From Nitrospinota bacterium (GTDB lineage Bacteria; Nitrospinota; Nitrospinia; Nitrospinales; VA-1), in the NCBI GenBank assembly GCA_027619975.1, contig JAQCGX010000006.1:44500-108499 (forward strand): DNA of 64,000 bases, written 5' to 3'. The position numbers were made by a program, and so were the translations under genes. Below, piece by piece: positions 33,676-41,995 of the stretch. Numbering within the stretch: position 1 is the first letter of the stretch; every line of letters begins with the position of its first letter. Under the pieces are notes generated by a model. It ran no database searches. It was not told the DNA's origin and worked only from the letters and a program-made list of their open reading frames with translations.

Positions 33676-35133
33676 ATGTACGAAAACTTTTATCGATTTA
33701 ATGAAAAGCCCTTCAGTCTGACCCCGGACCCCAGGTTTCTCTTTTTGAGCAAACACCATCAGGGAGCCCTCGACCATATGCTCTATGGGATCAGCCAACG
33801 GGAAGGTTTTATGGCTATCGTCGGCGATGTGGGGACGGGTAAAACCACCCTTTGCCGTTGTTTGCTGGACAGGCTCGATAATAATATTCAGGTGGCTCTC
33901 ATTCTCAACCCCATGCTTTCGGACATGGATTTGTTGAGAACCTGTGTTCACGACCTGGAAGTAAAGCCAATATCGGTGTTTTCTGAAAAAATGGTTTCTG
34001 GGAATCCTTCCCTGGAGGTGGATTTCAGCGAAGAAGTCGATATGAACTGGGTCAACCGTGCTTCTAAAAAGGAACTGCTCGATGCTTTGAACACCTTCCT
34101 CCTGGAACAGCACCGGGCCGGAGGCTCTACGGTTTTGATTATTGACGAAGCCCAGAATCTGCCTCTGGATGTGATGGAACAACTGCGGATTTTATCGAAT
34201 TTGGAAACGGAAAAAGAGAAGCTCCTGCAAATTATTTTTGTGGGACAACTGGAACTGAATGACAAATTAAAGTCTCCAGAATTGAAGCAACTCAATCAGC
34301 GCATATCCATACGATATGAAATCAGGCCCCTGTCGCCGGAAGAAACGGTTCGCTACATCAACCATCGGTTGTTAGTGGCCGGAGCGGGTTCCCGTGTGTC
34401 CTTCAAGTCGTCGGCGGTCAAGGAAATTTTTAAATACTCCCAGGGTTACCCCCGGTTGATCAACCTGGTGTGCGACCGCGCGCTTCTCAGCGGATACAAC
34501 GATCAGGTGGATATTATTGATCGGCCTCAGGTCAATCAGGGAATCAAGAGCCTTTTGGGAGAAGACGAGAAGAATTATTACCGTGAACATTTTATCCGGT
34601 TTCGTTTGCCGGTGATTGTATCCGCTTTATTTTTTCTTGCCGGCCTGGCATTTTTTGTTTTTGCCCAGATGGGAATCGACTGGAGATCCGAATTCAGACA
34701 TCTCAAAACCAAACTTGGGATGGCGCAATCTCTGTCCAAAAAGGAAATACCTCTCAGGAGGGGTTCTTCGGATTTGGAGAGCGAGGCTCCAATGGCGGCG
34801 AGGGATCAACAGGGGGTGCTTGGAAATAAAGCGGCAGATTCTGAGAAAACTCCAGCGCTGGAACCGACCCAAACCGATGGAACGGAAGAGGTCGGGAACT
34901 ACCGGATTCAGCTTTATTCTTTACAGGAAGTGTCTGAAGCCAAAGAAGAAGTGCGAAAACTCAGAGAAGAAGGTTATAAGGCCTATTGGAAAAAGGCGGT
35001 GACGGGAGATCAGGCCTGGTATATGGTCTATGTCGGACCCTATAAAGAAGCCCCGTCGGCCAGGATTCATGTGGACGCGTTAAAATTTTCAGGGCGGAAT
35101 CCGATTCTTTTATCCGTTTCCAAGTCCCCTTAA
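33676..35133 (+). CDS. ExeA/MshM-like AAA ATPase with membrane anchor and SPOR domain
   Basis: A 485-residue protein. The start MYENFYRFNEKPFSLTPDP is diagnostic for the ExeA/GspA/MshM family. Walker A GDVGTGKTTL (Lys56) and Walker B VLIIDEAQNL (about 150) lie in the AAA domain (1-280). A membrane helix at about 310-333 is followed by a polar linker and a C-terminal SPOR domain (about 412-485, YRIQLYSLQEV ... WYMVYVGPYKEA) that binds denuded peptidoglycan. ExeA-type proteins help to place the secretin through the cell wall. The secretin stop lies eight bases upstream. Confidence 0.88.
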   Translation: MYENFYRFNEKPFSLTPDPRFLFLSKHHQGALDHMLYGISQREGFMAIVGDVGTGKTTLCRCLLDRLDNNIQVALILNPMLSDMDLLRTCVHDLEVKPISVFSEKMVSGNPSLEVDFSEEVDMNWVNRASKKELLDALNTFLLEQHRAGGSTVLIIDEAQNLPLDVMEQLRILSNLETEKEKLLQIIFVGQLELNDKLKSPELKQLNQRISIRYEIRPLSPEETVRYINHRLLVAGAGSRVSFKSSAVKEIFKYSQGYPRLINLVCDRALLSGYNDQVDIIDRPQVNQGIKSLLGEDEKNYYREHFIRFRLPVIVSALFFLAGLAFFVFAQMGIDWRSEFRHLKTKLGMAQSLSKKEIPLRRGSSDLESEAPMAARDQQGVLGNKAADSEKTPALEPTQTDGTEEVGNYRIQLYSLQEVSEAKEEVRKLREEGYKAYWKKAVTGDQAWYMVYVGPYKEAPSARIHVDALKFSGRNPILLSVSKSP

Positions 35134-35143
35134 GGAGTCCACC

Positions 35144-36793
35144 GTGAGTCTGATCGCTGACAGCCTTAAAAAGGCCGTTAAAGAAAAATCTGTCCCTCGA
35201 TGGGACCCCAGCCAGGAAGTCAACCTGGTAGGGAAAAGAGATCATTTGAAACATCCCGGCCTCTGGTTGGTTTTTCGAATCGGTCTGTTAATCATTCTTC
35301 CAACCGCAATTTTAGTGTATCTGATTGCCACCGGTGTGTTTGATTTTAATAAGCGGCAAATTTCCAAAACATCCGATTTCAGGGCACCCTCTTTGCCGGA
35401 GGAAGCCAAAGCTCCATCCAGTGTCCCTCTCAAAAGTCTCAATGAGAAAAGTTTGCAGGCTCCGGCGCCTGCACAAAAGCAGGTGGTGAAAGAGCCGCCC
35501 GTTCTGGAGAAAAAGGCGGCCCCTCCTGAGGCGCCCCATTCTCAAGAGAAAATCGAAACCGTTACTAAAAAGATTCTGCCTTCCTACCCTCCAAAGAAAA
35601 AAAAGGAAACGGTGGTTTCTTCACCTTCTCCCGTATTGAAACCCGAAATTTCTGAGGCTCCCAAGACCCCTGTGAAGTTAACGGAGAAAAAAGTTGCGAC
35701 CGTTGTGCCTCCTGAGGCTCCAGCAACAGGGTTGGGTGAAGGGGCGGTGGTTCCTGAGGTTCTCCCGGCGCTGAACGCCGTAGAGGGGGAAAAACCGCAA
35801 CCTGAAATTGCGAAAATACCGGAAACTCCTTTAAAATCTGCCGGAGAAGAGGCGGTCAGAGTTTCTCCGCCAGAGCCTCTAGCGCAACCGTTGGTCGAGA
35901 TGCCTCCGGTTTTGAAGGGAAAGGCGGAGGTTCCCGAAGTGCCTTCGGCACCGAAACCCGTTGAGGAAAAAATCCCGCAACCGGAAATTGCACAAAAACC
36001 AGAAATTTCATCCAAAGCTGCGAAAGAACCGTTCCTGGAGGAAATCCAATCGTCGCTCAGTCCCACGATACCTGCAATAGTTTCCGTCGAGAAAGTGGAG
36101 AAACGCCCCAACCTGAACATTGAAGTACAAAAAGATAAACGGCAAGTTGCTTCTTTACCTTCTCCCGTGTTGACACCTGAAATAATCAGAACCGACCCGT
36201 CAATTCAAGACAACGTTTTTCAAAACAGCGATTTTTATTTCAACCGAGCCATCTTTTTCCAACAGGCCAAAGACTGGCAAAAAGCTCTGGATAATTACGT
36301 AAAAGCAGAAAAACTGGACCCAAACAACCCTGATACTTACAACAACAAAGGGGTCATTTATAAAGAATTGAGAGAGTACGATAAGGCGCTTGATGAATTT
36401 CTCAGGGCGATCTTCCTCGACCCCAATTATGCCAAGGCTTACAACAACATCGGCGTTGTCTATTTCATGCAAAAAAATTATGCAGAAGGAGTCAGGAACT
36501 ACCTGAAGGCAATCGACCTCAATCCCAGCAATTTAGAAGCGTTCAACAATCTTGCGATTATCTATAAAAAGCAGAAGGACTTGGAAAAGGCCAGGGCGGT
36601 ATTAAACAGGGCTCTTGCCATGGACCCGGATCACCCCGGCACCAATTATAACCTGGCTGTGCTTTATGAAGAGAATAAAGAGATCACCCCGGCCCTGCAC
36701 TATTACCGGCGGTTTATCGAACTGGGGCGCATCAGTTACCCTGCCCTCGTTATCCAGGTGAAAACGCATGTGGAAACCCTGAAGCCACAGTAG
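35144..36793 (+). CDS. TPR protein with membrane anchor and Pro/Glu-rich linker (MshN-like)
   Basis: A 549-residue protein starting at GTG, with AAGGAG seven bases before it. A membrane helix at about 45-65 follows a short cytoplasmic start (SLIADSLKKAVKEK). About 270 residues of Pro/Glu/Lys/Ala-rich linker contain imperfect internal repeats around PQPEIAKIPE and PQPEIAQKPE. The C-terminal 190 residues hold at least five tetratricopeptide repeats (NPDTYNNKGVIYKELREYDK, NYAKAYNNIGVVYFMQKNYA). The order secretin, MshM-like ATPase, TPR protein corresponds to mshL-mshM-mshN. Confidence 0.8.
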   Translation: MSLIADSLKKAVKEKSVPRWDPSQEVNLVGKRDHLKHPGLWLVFRIGLLIILPTAILVYLIATGVFDFNKRQISKTSDFRAPSLPEEAKAPSSVPLKSLNEKSLQAPAPAQKQVVKEPPVLEKKAAPPEAPHSQEKIETVTKKILPSYPPKKKKETVVSSPSPVLKPEISEAPKTPVKLTEKKVATVVPPEAPATGLGEGAVVPEVLPALNAVEGEKPQPEIAKIPETPLKSAGEEAVRVSPPEPLAQPLVEMPPVLKGKAEVPEVPSAPKPVEEKIPQPEIAQKPEISSKAAKEPFLEEIQSSLSPTIPAIVSVEKVEKRPNLNIEVQKDKRQVASLPSPVLTPEIIRTDPSIQDNVFQNSDFYFNRAIFFQQAKDWQKALDNYVKAEKLDPNNPDTYNNKGVIYKELREYDKALDEFLRAIFLDPNYAKAYNNIGVVYFMQKNYAEGVRNYLKAIDLNPSNLEAFNNLAIIYKKQKDLEKARAVLNRALAMDPDHPGTNYNLAVLYEENKEITPALHYYRRFIELGRISYPALVIQVKTHVETLKPQ

Positions 36794-36920
36794 AGGGATC
36801 GCTTTTTACAGACATTTTCAAGTCTCCCGACGCATTCCTGTATAGCTTATAGCCTCTTGACAGGGTAAAGCCTACCAACGTTGATCGTAAATGATGTATC
36901 CTTAAGGGAAAGTTATTTTA

Positions 36921-36959
36921 ACAGGAGGGCCGGTATCTTTTTTATACCAGAGTCCCTGT
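36921..36959 (+). repeat. stem-loop in the leader of the DUF502 gene
   Basis: GGTAT and ATACC pair around a T-rich loop, and an outer ACAGG / CCTGT pair extends the stem. It stands about 30 bases before the DUF502 start codon. It could be a terminator for the TPR gene, since the loop holds seven T, or a leader hairpin. Confidence 0.3.
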
Positions 36960-36990
36960 CTGAAGCAGTGTTTATTTCTCAACCGGATTT

Positions 36991-37659
36991 ATGAAAAAAC
37001 TAAGAAAAGCGATTAAGAAAAATTTGATTGCCGGACTGTTGGTGACGGTTCCCGCCGCTCTGACTTACCTGGTGCTGGCCTTTGTTATAAGAAATGTAGA
37101 CAAGGCGATGGACCCTGTCCTCACCCGAGTGTTTGGTCCGACCGGGCTTAAATGGATGGAAGAGTATCATTTCCCCGGGGCGGGTTTTATACTTCTGGTG
37201 TTATTCATAGTTATGGTGGGCTTGATTGGCACCAATTTTTTCGGGAAAAAAATTCTGGCTCTCAGTGAGCGCGTTTTGCACAACATTCCGTTTGTTCGGG
37301 TGATTTATACCAGTATCAAAAAAGTGGTGCATACGATTTCAGAGACTGAGACGGCTTCATTTCAAAAAATGGTTTTGCTGACCTATCCACGGCCACCCTT
37401 AAAAGCTCTTGGAATTGTGAGTGGGAAAACTAAAGGGGAAATTTACGAAAAGAGTTACGAAGAGGCTCTCAACGTTTTTGTTCCCACGTCCCCAAATCCT
37501 ACGACGGGGTTTCTTTTAATGGTGGCGAAAAAAGATCTGATTTTTTTGGAGATGTCCGTCGAGGAGGGGTTGAAAATGATCATTTCCTTTGGCATGGTGA
37601 AGTCCGATCAAGACCAACCAAAGGTGAAGAAGAAGGATGAAATCGCGGAAAGTGCCTAA
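36991..37659 (+). CDS. DUF502 family membrane protein
   Basis: A 222-residue protein with two membrane helices (about 11-35, LIAGLLVTVPAALTYLVLAF, and about 62-85, GAGFILLVLFIVMVGLIGT) and a cytoplasmic C-terminal domain containing IPFVRVIYTSIKKV, FQKMVLLTYPRP and PTSPNPTTGFLLMV, all typical of DUF502. The function is unknown. The C-terminal tail is Lys/Asp-rich. Convergent with the flagellar operon. Confidence 0.88.
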   Translation: MKKLRKAIKKNLIAGLLVTVPAALTYLVLAFVIRNVDKAMDPVLTRVFGPTGLKWMEEYHFPGAGFILLVLFIVMVGLIGTNFFGKKILALSERVLHNIPFVRVIYTSIKKVVHTISETETASFQKMVLLTYPRPPLKALGIVSGKTKGEIYEKSYEEALNVFVPTSPNPTTGFLLMVAKKDLIFLEMSVEEGLKMIISFGMVKSDQDQPKVKKKDEIAESA

Positions 37660-37696
37660 AAAAACTTTCGCCGGATTATTTTCTTTTTCAGCAGGG

Positions 37697-38332
37697 TCAT
37701 TTTTGGGGTGGGATTTTTCTCTGACCGGCTAATTTTTCGCTGATATTCTTGGCCACTGTGACATCCAGCTTGCTGAAAACCTTGCCTGCGATCTTGCTTT
37801 TCATTCCCGCAAGAATCTGAATGGCGAGGTCTTCATTGAGGGCTTCAAGGAGAGTCGCCGCTTCCTGAGGCTTCATGGAGGAATAAGCTTTTATAAGCCC
37901 GTCAACATTTTTCTTGATCAGGTTTTTCTGGATGCCGATTTGTTCCTGGCTTCTGGTGATGGCGTCGTTAATTTTTTTTAGATCCTGGCCAATCTTCTGT
38001 TCCAGAGTTTGCAGCCGTTGCTCCTTCAATGCGATTTCAGCTTCCCGTTGTTTAAGATCCCGGTTTTTTTTCTCAATCATTTCGATCATGCGAAACGTTT
38101 CCGGATTGACGCCAGGGACAGGACCGGGCAGGGAAACTTTTTCCGGGGTGGTTTCCTGCTCCCCGGTTTTATCCGTCGGCAATTCTGTTTGCGAGTCTGT
38201 GGCCTCTTTCTGAGCGAAAGCAGGGGATACCAGGTTTTCGAACAGTCCAGCGCCGCCGACAGCAAGCAAAAAAAACAGGGCCAGGCTCAAAAAAACAAGG
38301 TTTAATTTAAGAGTCTTATATTTTGTCATCAT
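37697..38332 (-). CDS. MotE-like flagellar protein (MgtE N-domain-like)
   Basis: A 211-residue protein. One membrane helix near the N-terminus (LNLVFLSLALFFLLAVGGAG), a coiled coil about 95-150 (IEKKNRDLKQREAEIALKEQ), and a C-terminal domain about 150-205 with MKPQEAATLLEALNEDLAIQIL and SKIAGKVFSKLD, the MgtE-N/FliG-like repeat found in MotE proteins. MotE chaperones MotC in alphaproteobacteria; here the role next to fliJ is inferred. The ATG at 38332 overlaps the fliJ stop (ATGA). Last gene of the flagellar operon. Confidence 0.78.
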   Translation of the reverse strand: MMTKYKTLKLNLVFLSLALFFLLAVGGAGLFENLVSPAFAQKEATDSQTELPTDKTGEQETTPEKVSLPGPVPGVNPETFRMIEMIEKKNRDLKQREAEIALKEQRLQTLEQKIGQDLKKINDAITRSQEQIGIQKNLIKKNVDGLIKAYSSMKPQEAATLLEALNEDLAIQILAGMKSKIAGKVFSKLDVTVAKNISEKLAGQRKIPPQK

Positions 38333-38763
38333 GAATTGAGCCGCCACATGTTGGTGCCGGTTTCGTTATTCAACGCGATCTCGGTTTTTTGTTGCTTCTT
38401 TTTAAAAGCCGCTTGTTCCCTTTCCTTGAGAATTTCCATCGTGCGCCGTTTCATCATGGATTGGATCAGATCATTTTTTTTCAGATTTAATTTTTCACTG
38501 ATTTCGGAGATCACCTTTTCCTGTCGCGCCTTTTCCCGCTTCACTCCGTCGAAAAAATTGTTATATAAAATCATCTGATCGATATTCATGCCTTGATTCG
38601 ATGTTTGGTTCAGGTCCTTTTTTCTCTCTTCCGCGATCCCTTCCATGAACTGCAAACGGTCCCTCTGATTTTGCATGTGGGTGTTGATCACTCCCAGTTC
38701 TTTTTTCAGCAGGTTTTCTCGCTCTTTATGAATTTTGAGGACAGTTTCGAATCGGAATTTCAA
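38329..38763 (-). CDS. fliJ: flagellar export chaperone/coiled-coil FliJ
   Basis: A 144-residue, almost wholly coiled-coil protein (KIHKERENLLKKELGVINTH, EERKKDLNQTSNQG), the size and composition of FliJ, which sits in the FliI hexamer of the flagellar type III export apparatus. It begins with TTG, with GGAG ten bases upstream, two bases after the fliI stop. The assignment rests mostly on position, since FliJ sequences diverge strongly. Confidence 0.8.
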   Translation of the reverse strand: MKFRFETVLKIHKERENLLKKELGVINTHMQNQRDRLQFMEGIAEERKKDLNQTSNQGMNIDQMILYNNFFDGVKREKARQEKVISEISEKLNLKKNDLIQSMMKRRTMEILKEREQAAFKKKQQKTEIALNNETGTNMWRLNS

Positions 38764-38765
38764 GA

Positions 38766-40088
38766 TCAGTTCTCCACAATCGCCTGTAATTGAGCAATGC
38801 TCTGGGTTAAATCAACTTTTTCATCAATCCCCTGGCGCAGAAACTGGTTCATTTGATCGACCTTGGCAATGGCCAGGTCAATTTTAGCATTGCTTCCCCG
38901 TGTATACGCGCCAATATTTATAAGATCCTCCGCCTCGCGGTAGGTGGCGAGAATATCGTTGAATTTCATGGTGAGGTCGTGATGTTGCTTGGAAACCACC
39001 TCTATCATCAAGCGGCTGATGCTGTTTAAGATGTCTATGGCGGGGTAATGATTATGTGAGGCTAGTTCGCGGCTGAGAACAATATGTCCGTCGAGAATGG
39101 CCCGCACCGCATCGGAAATCGGTTCATTCAAGTCGTCCCCCTCTACCAGCACCGTGTAAAGACCGGTTATTGTCCCCTTCCCGGTGCTGGTTCCCGCCCT
39201 TTCCAGAAGTTTGGGCAACATGGAAAATACAGAGGGTGTGTACCCTCGCGTCATGGGCGGTTCGCCGACAGAAAGCCCAATTTCCCTTTGGGCCATGGCA
39301 AACCGGGTCACGGAGTCCATCATCAGCATAACGTCATTGCCCTGATCCCGAAAAAATTCGGCGATGGTCGTGGCAATGTAAGCGCCCCGGAGGCGGACCA
39401 ATGGCGGCTGGTCGGAAGCGGCGGCCACCACTACTGACTTTGCCAGCCCTTCGGGCCCCAGGTTTTCTTCGATAAATTCTTTCACTTCCCGTCCCCGTTC
39501 ACCAATCAAGGCGATGACGTTTATTTCAGCGCTGGTATTTCTGGCAATCATTCCCATCAATACCGACTTTCCCACCCCTGTGCCCGCTAAAATACCAATT
39601 CTCTGTCCCTTGGCGCAGGTGAGCAGTCCGTTAATCGAGCGAATGCCGACGTCCAGAGGCTCCTGAATCCGGCTTCTATGGAGAGGGTTTAAGGGCACTC
39701 CCATCAAAGGGTATTCCATATTGGGGGGAATGGGACCTTTACCGTCCAAGGGGCGTCCATTCCCATCGATGATACGCCCGATTAATTTAGGGCTCACATT
39801 GACGGTGGGGTATTCGTCCGCCGATTCGATGATACTTCCCGGCTGGACACCAATGAGTTCACCTAGCGGCATGAGCAAGGTGTGGTTGTCGCGAAATCCC
39901 ACGACCTGCGCTTCTACCGGAGGCCGGTTGTTCCCAGGGTAAATGGTGCAGATGCTTCCCACCGATGCAGCCGGACCGTTCCCCTCCAGAATAAGCCCTA
40001 TGATGCGATCGACCCTTCCGGTTTTCCTGACGAAAGAAGTGTTTTCAATGAAGGACTGGTATTTTTTCAGATCAATGGTTTCTTCCAT
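38766..40088 (-). CDS. fliI: flagellum-specific ATPase FliI
   Basis: ATPase of the flagellar export apparatus, 440 residues. Walker A GTGVGKSVLMG lies near residue 170 and Walker B VMLMMDSVTRFAMAQREIG near 255, followed by GEPPMTRGYTPSVFSMLP and LVEGDDLNEPISD, all typical of FliI/SctN. It follows fliH by eight bases and precedes fliJ. Confidence 0.96.
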   Translation of the reverse strand: MEETIDLKKYQSFIENTSFVRKTGRVDRIIGLILEGNGPAASVGSICTIYPGNNRPPVEAQVVGFRDNHTLLMPLGELIGVQPGSIIESADEYPTVNVSPKLIGRIIDGNGRPLDGKGPIPPNMEYPLMGVPLNPLHRSRIQEPLDVGIRSINGLLTCAKGQRIGILAGTGVGKSVLMGMIARNTSAEINVIALIGERGREVKEFIEENLGPEGLAKSVVVAAASDQPPLVRLRGAYIATTIAEFFRDQGNDVMLMMDSVTRFAMAQREIGLSVGEPPMTRGYTPSVFSMLPKLLERAGTSTGKGTITGLYTVLVEGDDLNEPISDAVRAILDGHIVLSRELASHNHYPAIDILNSISRLMIEVVSKQHHDLTMKFNDILATYREAEDLINIGAYTRGSNAKIDLAIAKVDQMNQFLRQGIDEKVDLTQSIAQLQAIVEN

Positions 40089-40096
40089 AACGGTTT

Positions 40097-40975
40097 TTAG
40101 GACGGGGAATCCATTGAGTTGTCCTCGGAGTTGTTTTCTGTATTATTTTCCAATGGGTCTTCTGATTTATTTTCTGTTTTGACTTCTGTTTTAACTTCCT
40201 CTGGGGCAGGAGGAGCGAGGTGCAGAATTTTATCGATTTGTTCGCCGAGCTTGTCCATTCGGGCATCCACCGTGCCAAAATTGGTTTCAATGATGCAACC
40301 GCCGCGCTCAATGCCAGTGTTGGATTCAAAGGAAATATTTTTGATTTCGCCAAACAAATGCTGTAGCTCCGGGCAAAAATTTTCGGCGTGTTCTTTATCC
40401 GCAGGATTTATCTTGATGGTCATGGATTCCTTGTCCAACACCGCTTGTACCGCCAGTCGAATCATCTCCTGAACGCTGTCCTCTTTTGTGGACAGTTCAA
40501 AGTGAATGACTTTTTTTACCAGCGCGACCACCATTTCGATCATCTCCCGTTCCATTTTGGGATACATCTTTTTACGAAACTCGCTCAGCTCCTGGATGAT
40601 ATTTTCGGTGGTTTCCAGAACAGGTTTAAATTCTTCCCTGGCATCCAGTTCGCCTTTCTGGAATCCTTCAGCATGTCCTTTTTCACGAGCTTCCTTTTCA
40701 GCCGTTTCGCGGATTTCTACCGCTTGAATTTTCACCTTATTGAGGGCGTCCCGGACAACTTCAATAACACCCTGCCTGGCTCGATCGACATTTTGAGCAT
40801 CAAAATTGGTGGCTTCTTTAGAATCGTAAATAAAGTCTTTTGGTGTTTTCTTATTTTTTGGAATCAGTTCGTGAAGTTCAAACTTCTTGGCATGATCCCC
40901 TGAAGGGGCAGAAGATGTTTCCTTTTCTTCGGAAGGAAGGTAGCTACGGGTAAAATTTTTAGAGTTTTTATACAA
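40097..40975 (-). CDS. fliH: flagellar assembly protein FliH
   Basis: A 292-residue regulator of FliI. A polar N-terminal part is followed by a helix rich in Ala/Glu (EIRETAEKEAREKGHAEGFQ, with the GxxxG-like pattern), then the globular C-domain (MVVALVKKVIHFE, VLDKESMTIKINPADKE, GGCIIETNFGTVDARMDKLG). The extreme C-terminus is very rich in Glu, Asn and Ser. It begins with TTG overlapping the fliG end by eight bases, preceded by GAGGA. Confidence 0.9.
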   Translation of the reverse strand: MYKNSKNFTRSYLPSEEKETSSAPSGDHAKKFELHELIPKNKKTPKDFIYDSKEATNFDAQNVDRARQGVIEVVRDALNKVKIQAVEIRETAEKEAREKGHAEGFQKGELDAREEFKPVLETTENIIQELSEFRKKMYPKMEREMIEMVVALVKKVIHFELSTKEDSVQEMIRLAVQAVLDKESMTIKINPADKEHAENFCPELQHLFGEIKNISFESNTGIERGGCIIETNFGTVDARMDKLGEQIDKILHLAPPAPEEVKTEVKTENKSEDPLENNTENNSEDNSMDSPS

Positions 40976-41978
40976 GTTCCTCGCCTGAGCCTCCGCCGAC
41001 AGATATTTTGCCTTCTTCTTCCAGTTTTTTGCACACGCCGACGATCTTTGACTGGGTTTTTTCCACCTCGCTGATCTTCGTGGGCCCCATGGATTCGAGA
41101 TCTTCTCGTATCATCAAAGCCGCCCGCTCCGACATATTATTTAACCATTTATCCTTGAGCGCATCGCTGGCGGTTTTTAGAGAAATCAGCAAATCCTCAT
41201 TATTGACTTCTTTCAAGATCAATTGAATGCCCTGGTCGTCGATTTTTAGAATATCCTCATAGGTGAACCGGAGATTACGGATTTCATTGGCCATGTCCGG
41301 GTCAACTTCGTCCATGGCGGACAGAATGGAGGTTTCCGTGGCCCGATCCAGCGCTCCCATGATGTGAGCGGCGCTTTCCAGCCCCCCCAGTTTGCTTCCG
41401 GAAACCGCACCCGAGGCTCGAAATTCATTTTGTAGCGCTTCATCCAGTTCACGGAGAATGCTCGGAGAGACCCGCTCAAGCGATGCCAGACGGTGGACGA
41501 TTTCCATGCGATTTTCTTCCGGCAGTTCGCGGATGGTTTGACTTGCCATTGGAGTGTCCAAATGGGCTATTATGATCGCCGCCGTTTGTGGATGCTCGTT
41601 GACTAAAAAAGCGGCTATGGTTCGGGGTTCCAGCATGCGCACTGTTTCCAGGCCGCCGCCCATTTCGTCGCCAGGGGTGGTTATATTATTGAGAATTTCC
41701 ATCGCTTTCGCCGGGTCGAGGGCTTTCATCAAAGCGGACTTTAAAAAATCCATCCTGGCGATTCCAAGCCCTCCGGTGCCGGCATCCACGCTGTCATAAA
41801 ATTCTTTGGTGACGGCATCCATGGATGGCATGTCCACATCTCCGAGGGAAGATATGTAGTTACCAATCATCTGGATTTCCCGTTCATCCATATTTTCCAG
41901 AATGGGAACGGCGTTTTCTTCTCCCAGGGACATCAGGAGAATGGCGGCTTTTTCGGGGCCGGTGAATTGTCTAGCCAT
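40968..41978 (-). CDS. fliG: flagellar motor switch protein FliG
   Basis: C-ring protein of 336 residues that carries torque. The N-domain (GPEKAAILLMSLGEENAVPILENM), middle domain with EHPQTAAIIIAHL and the C-domain with FTYEDILKIDDQGIQLILKEV and ERAALMIREDLESMGP are all present; the charged residues needed for rotation lie in the last segment. AAGG is eight bases upstream. Between fliF and fliH. Confidence 0.96.
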   Translation of the reverse strand: MARQFTGPEKAAILLMSLGEENAVPILENMDEREIQMIGNYISSLGDVDMPSMDAVTKEFYDSVDAGTGGLGIARMDFLKSALMKALDPAKAMEILNNITTPGDEMGGGLETVRMLEPRTIAAFLVNEHPQTAAIIIAHLDTPMASQTIRELPEENRMEIVHRLASLERVSPSILRELDEALQNEFRASGAVSGSKLGGLESAAHIMGALDRATETSILSAMDEVDPDMANEIRNLRFTYEDILKIDDQGIQLILKEVNNEDLLISLKTASDALKDKWLNNMSERAALMIREDLESMGPTKISEVEKTQSKIVGVCKKLEEEGKISVGGGSGEELV

Positions 41979-41995
41979 GAGAGTGCCTTAATATA

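Noticed and set aside
35500..36100. Pro/Glu-rich repeated segment as a DNA tandem repeat
   Set aside because: The similarity is imperfect at DNA level and explained by a low-complexity protein linker.
36856..36885. Promoter beginning with TTGACA before DUF502
   Set aside because: A good -35 is present, but no acceptable -10 occurs at 16-18 bases spacing.
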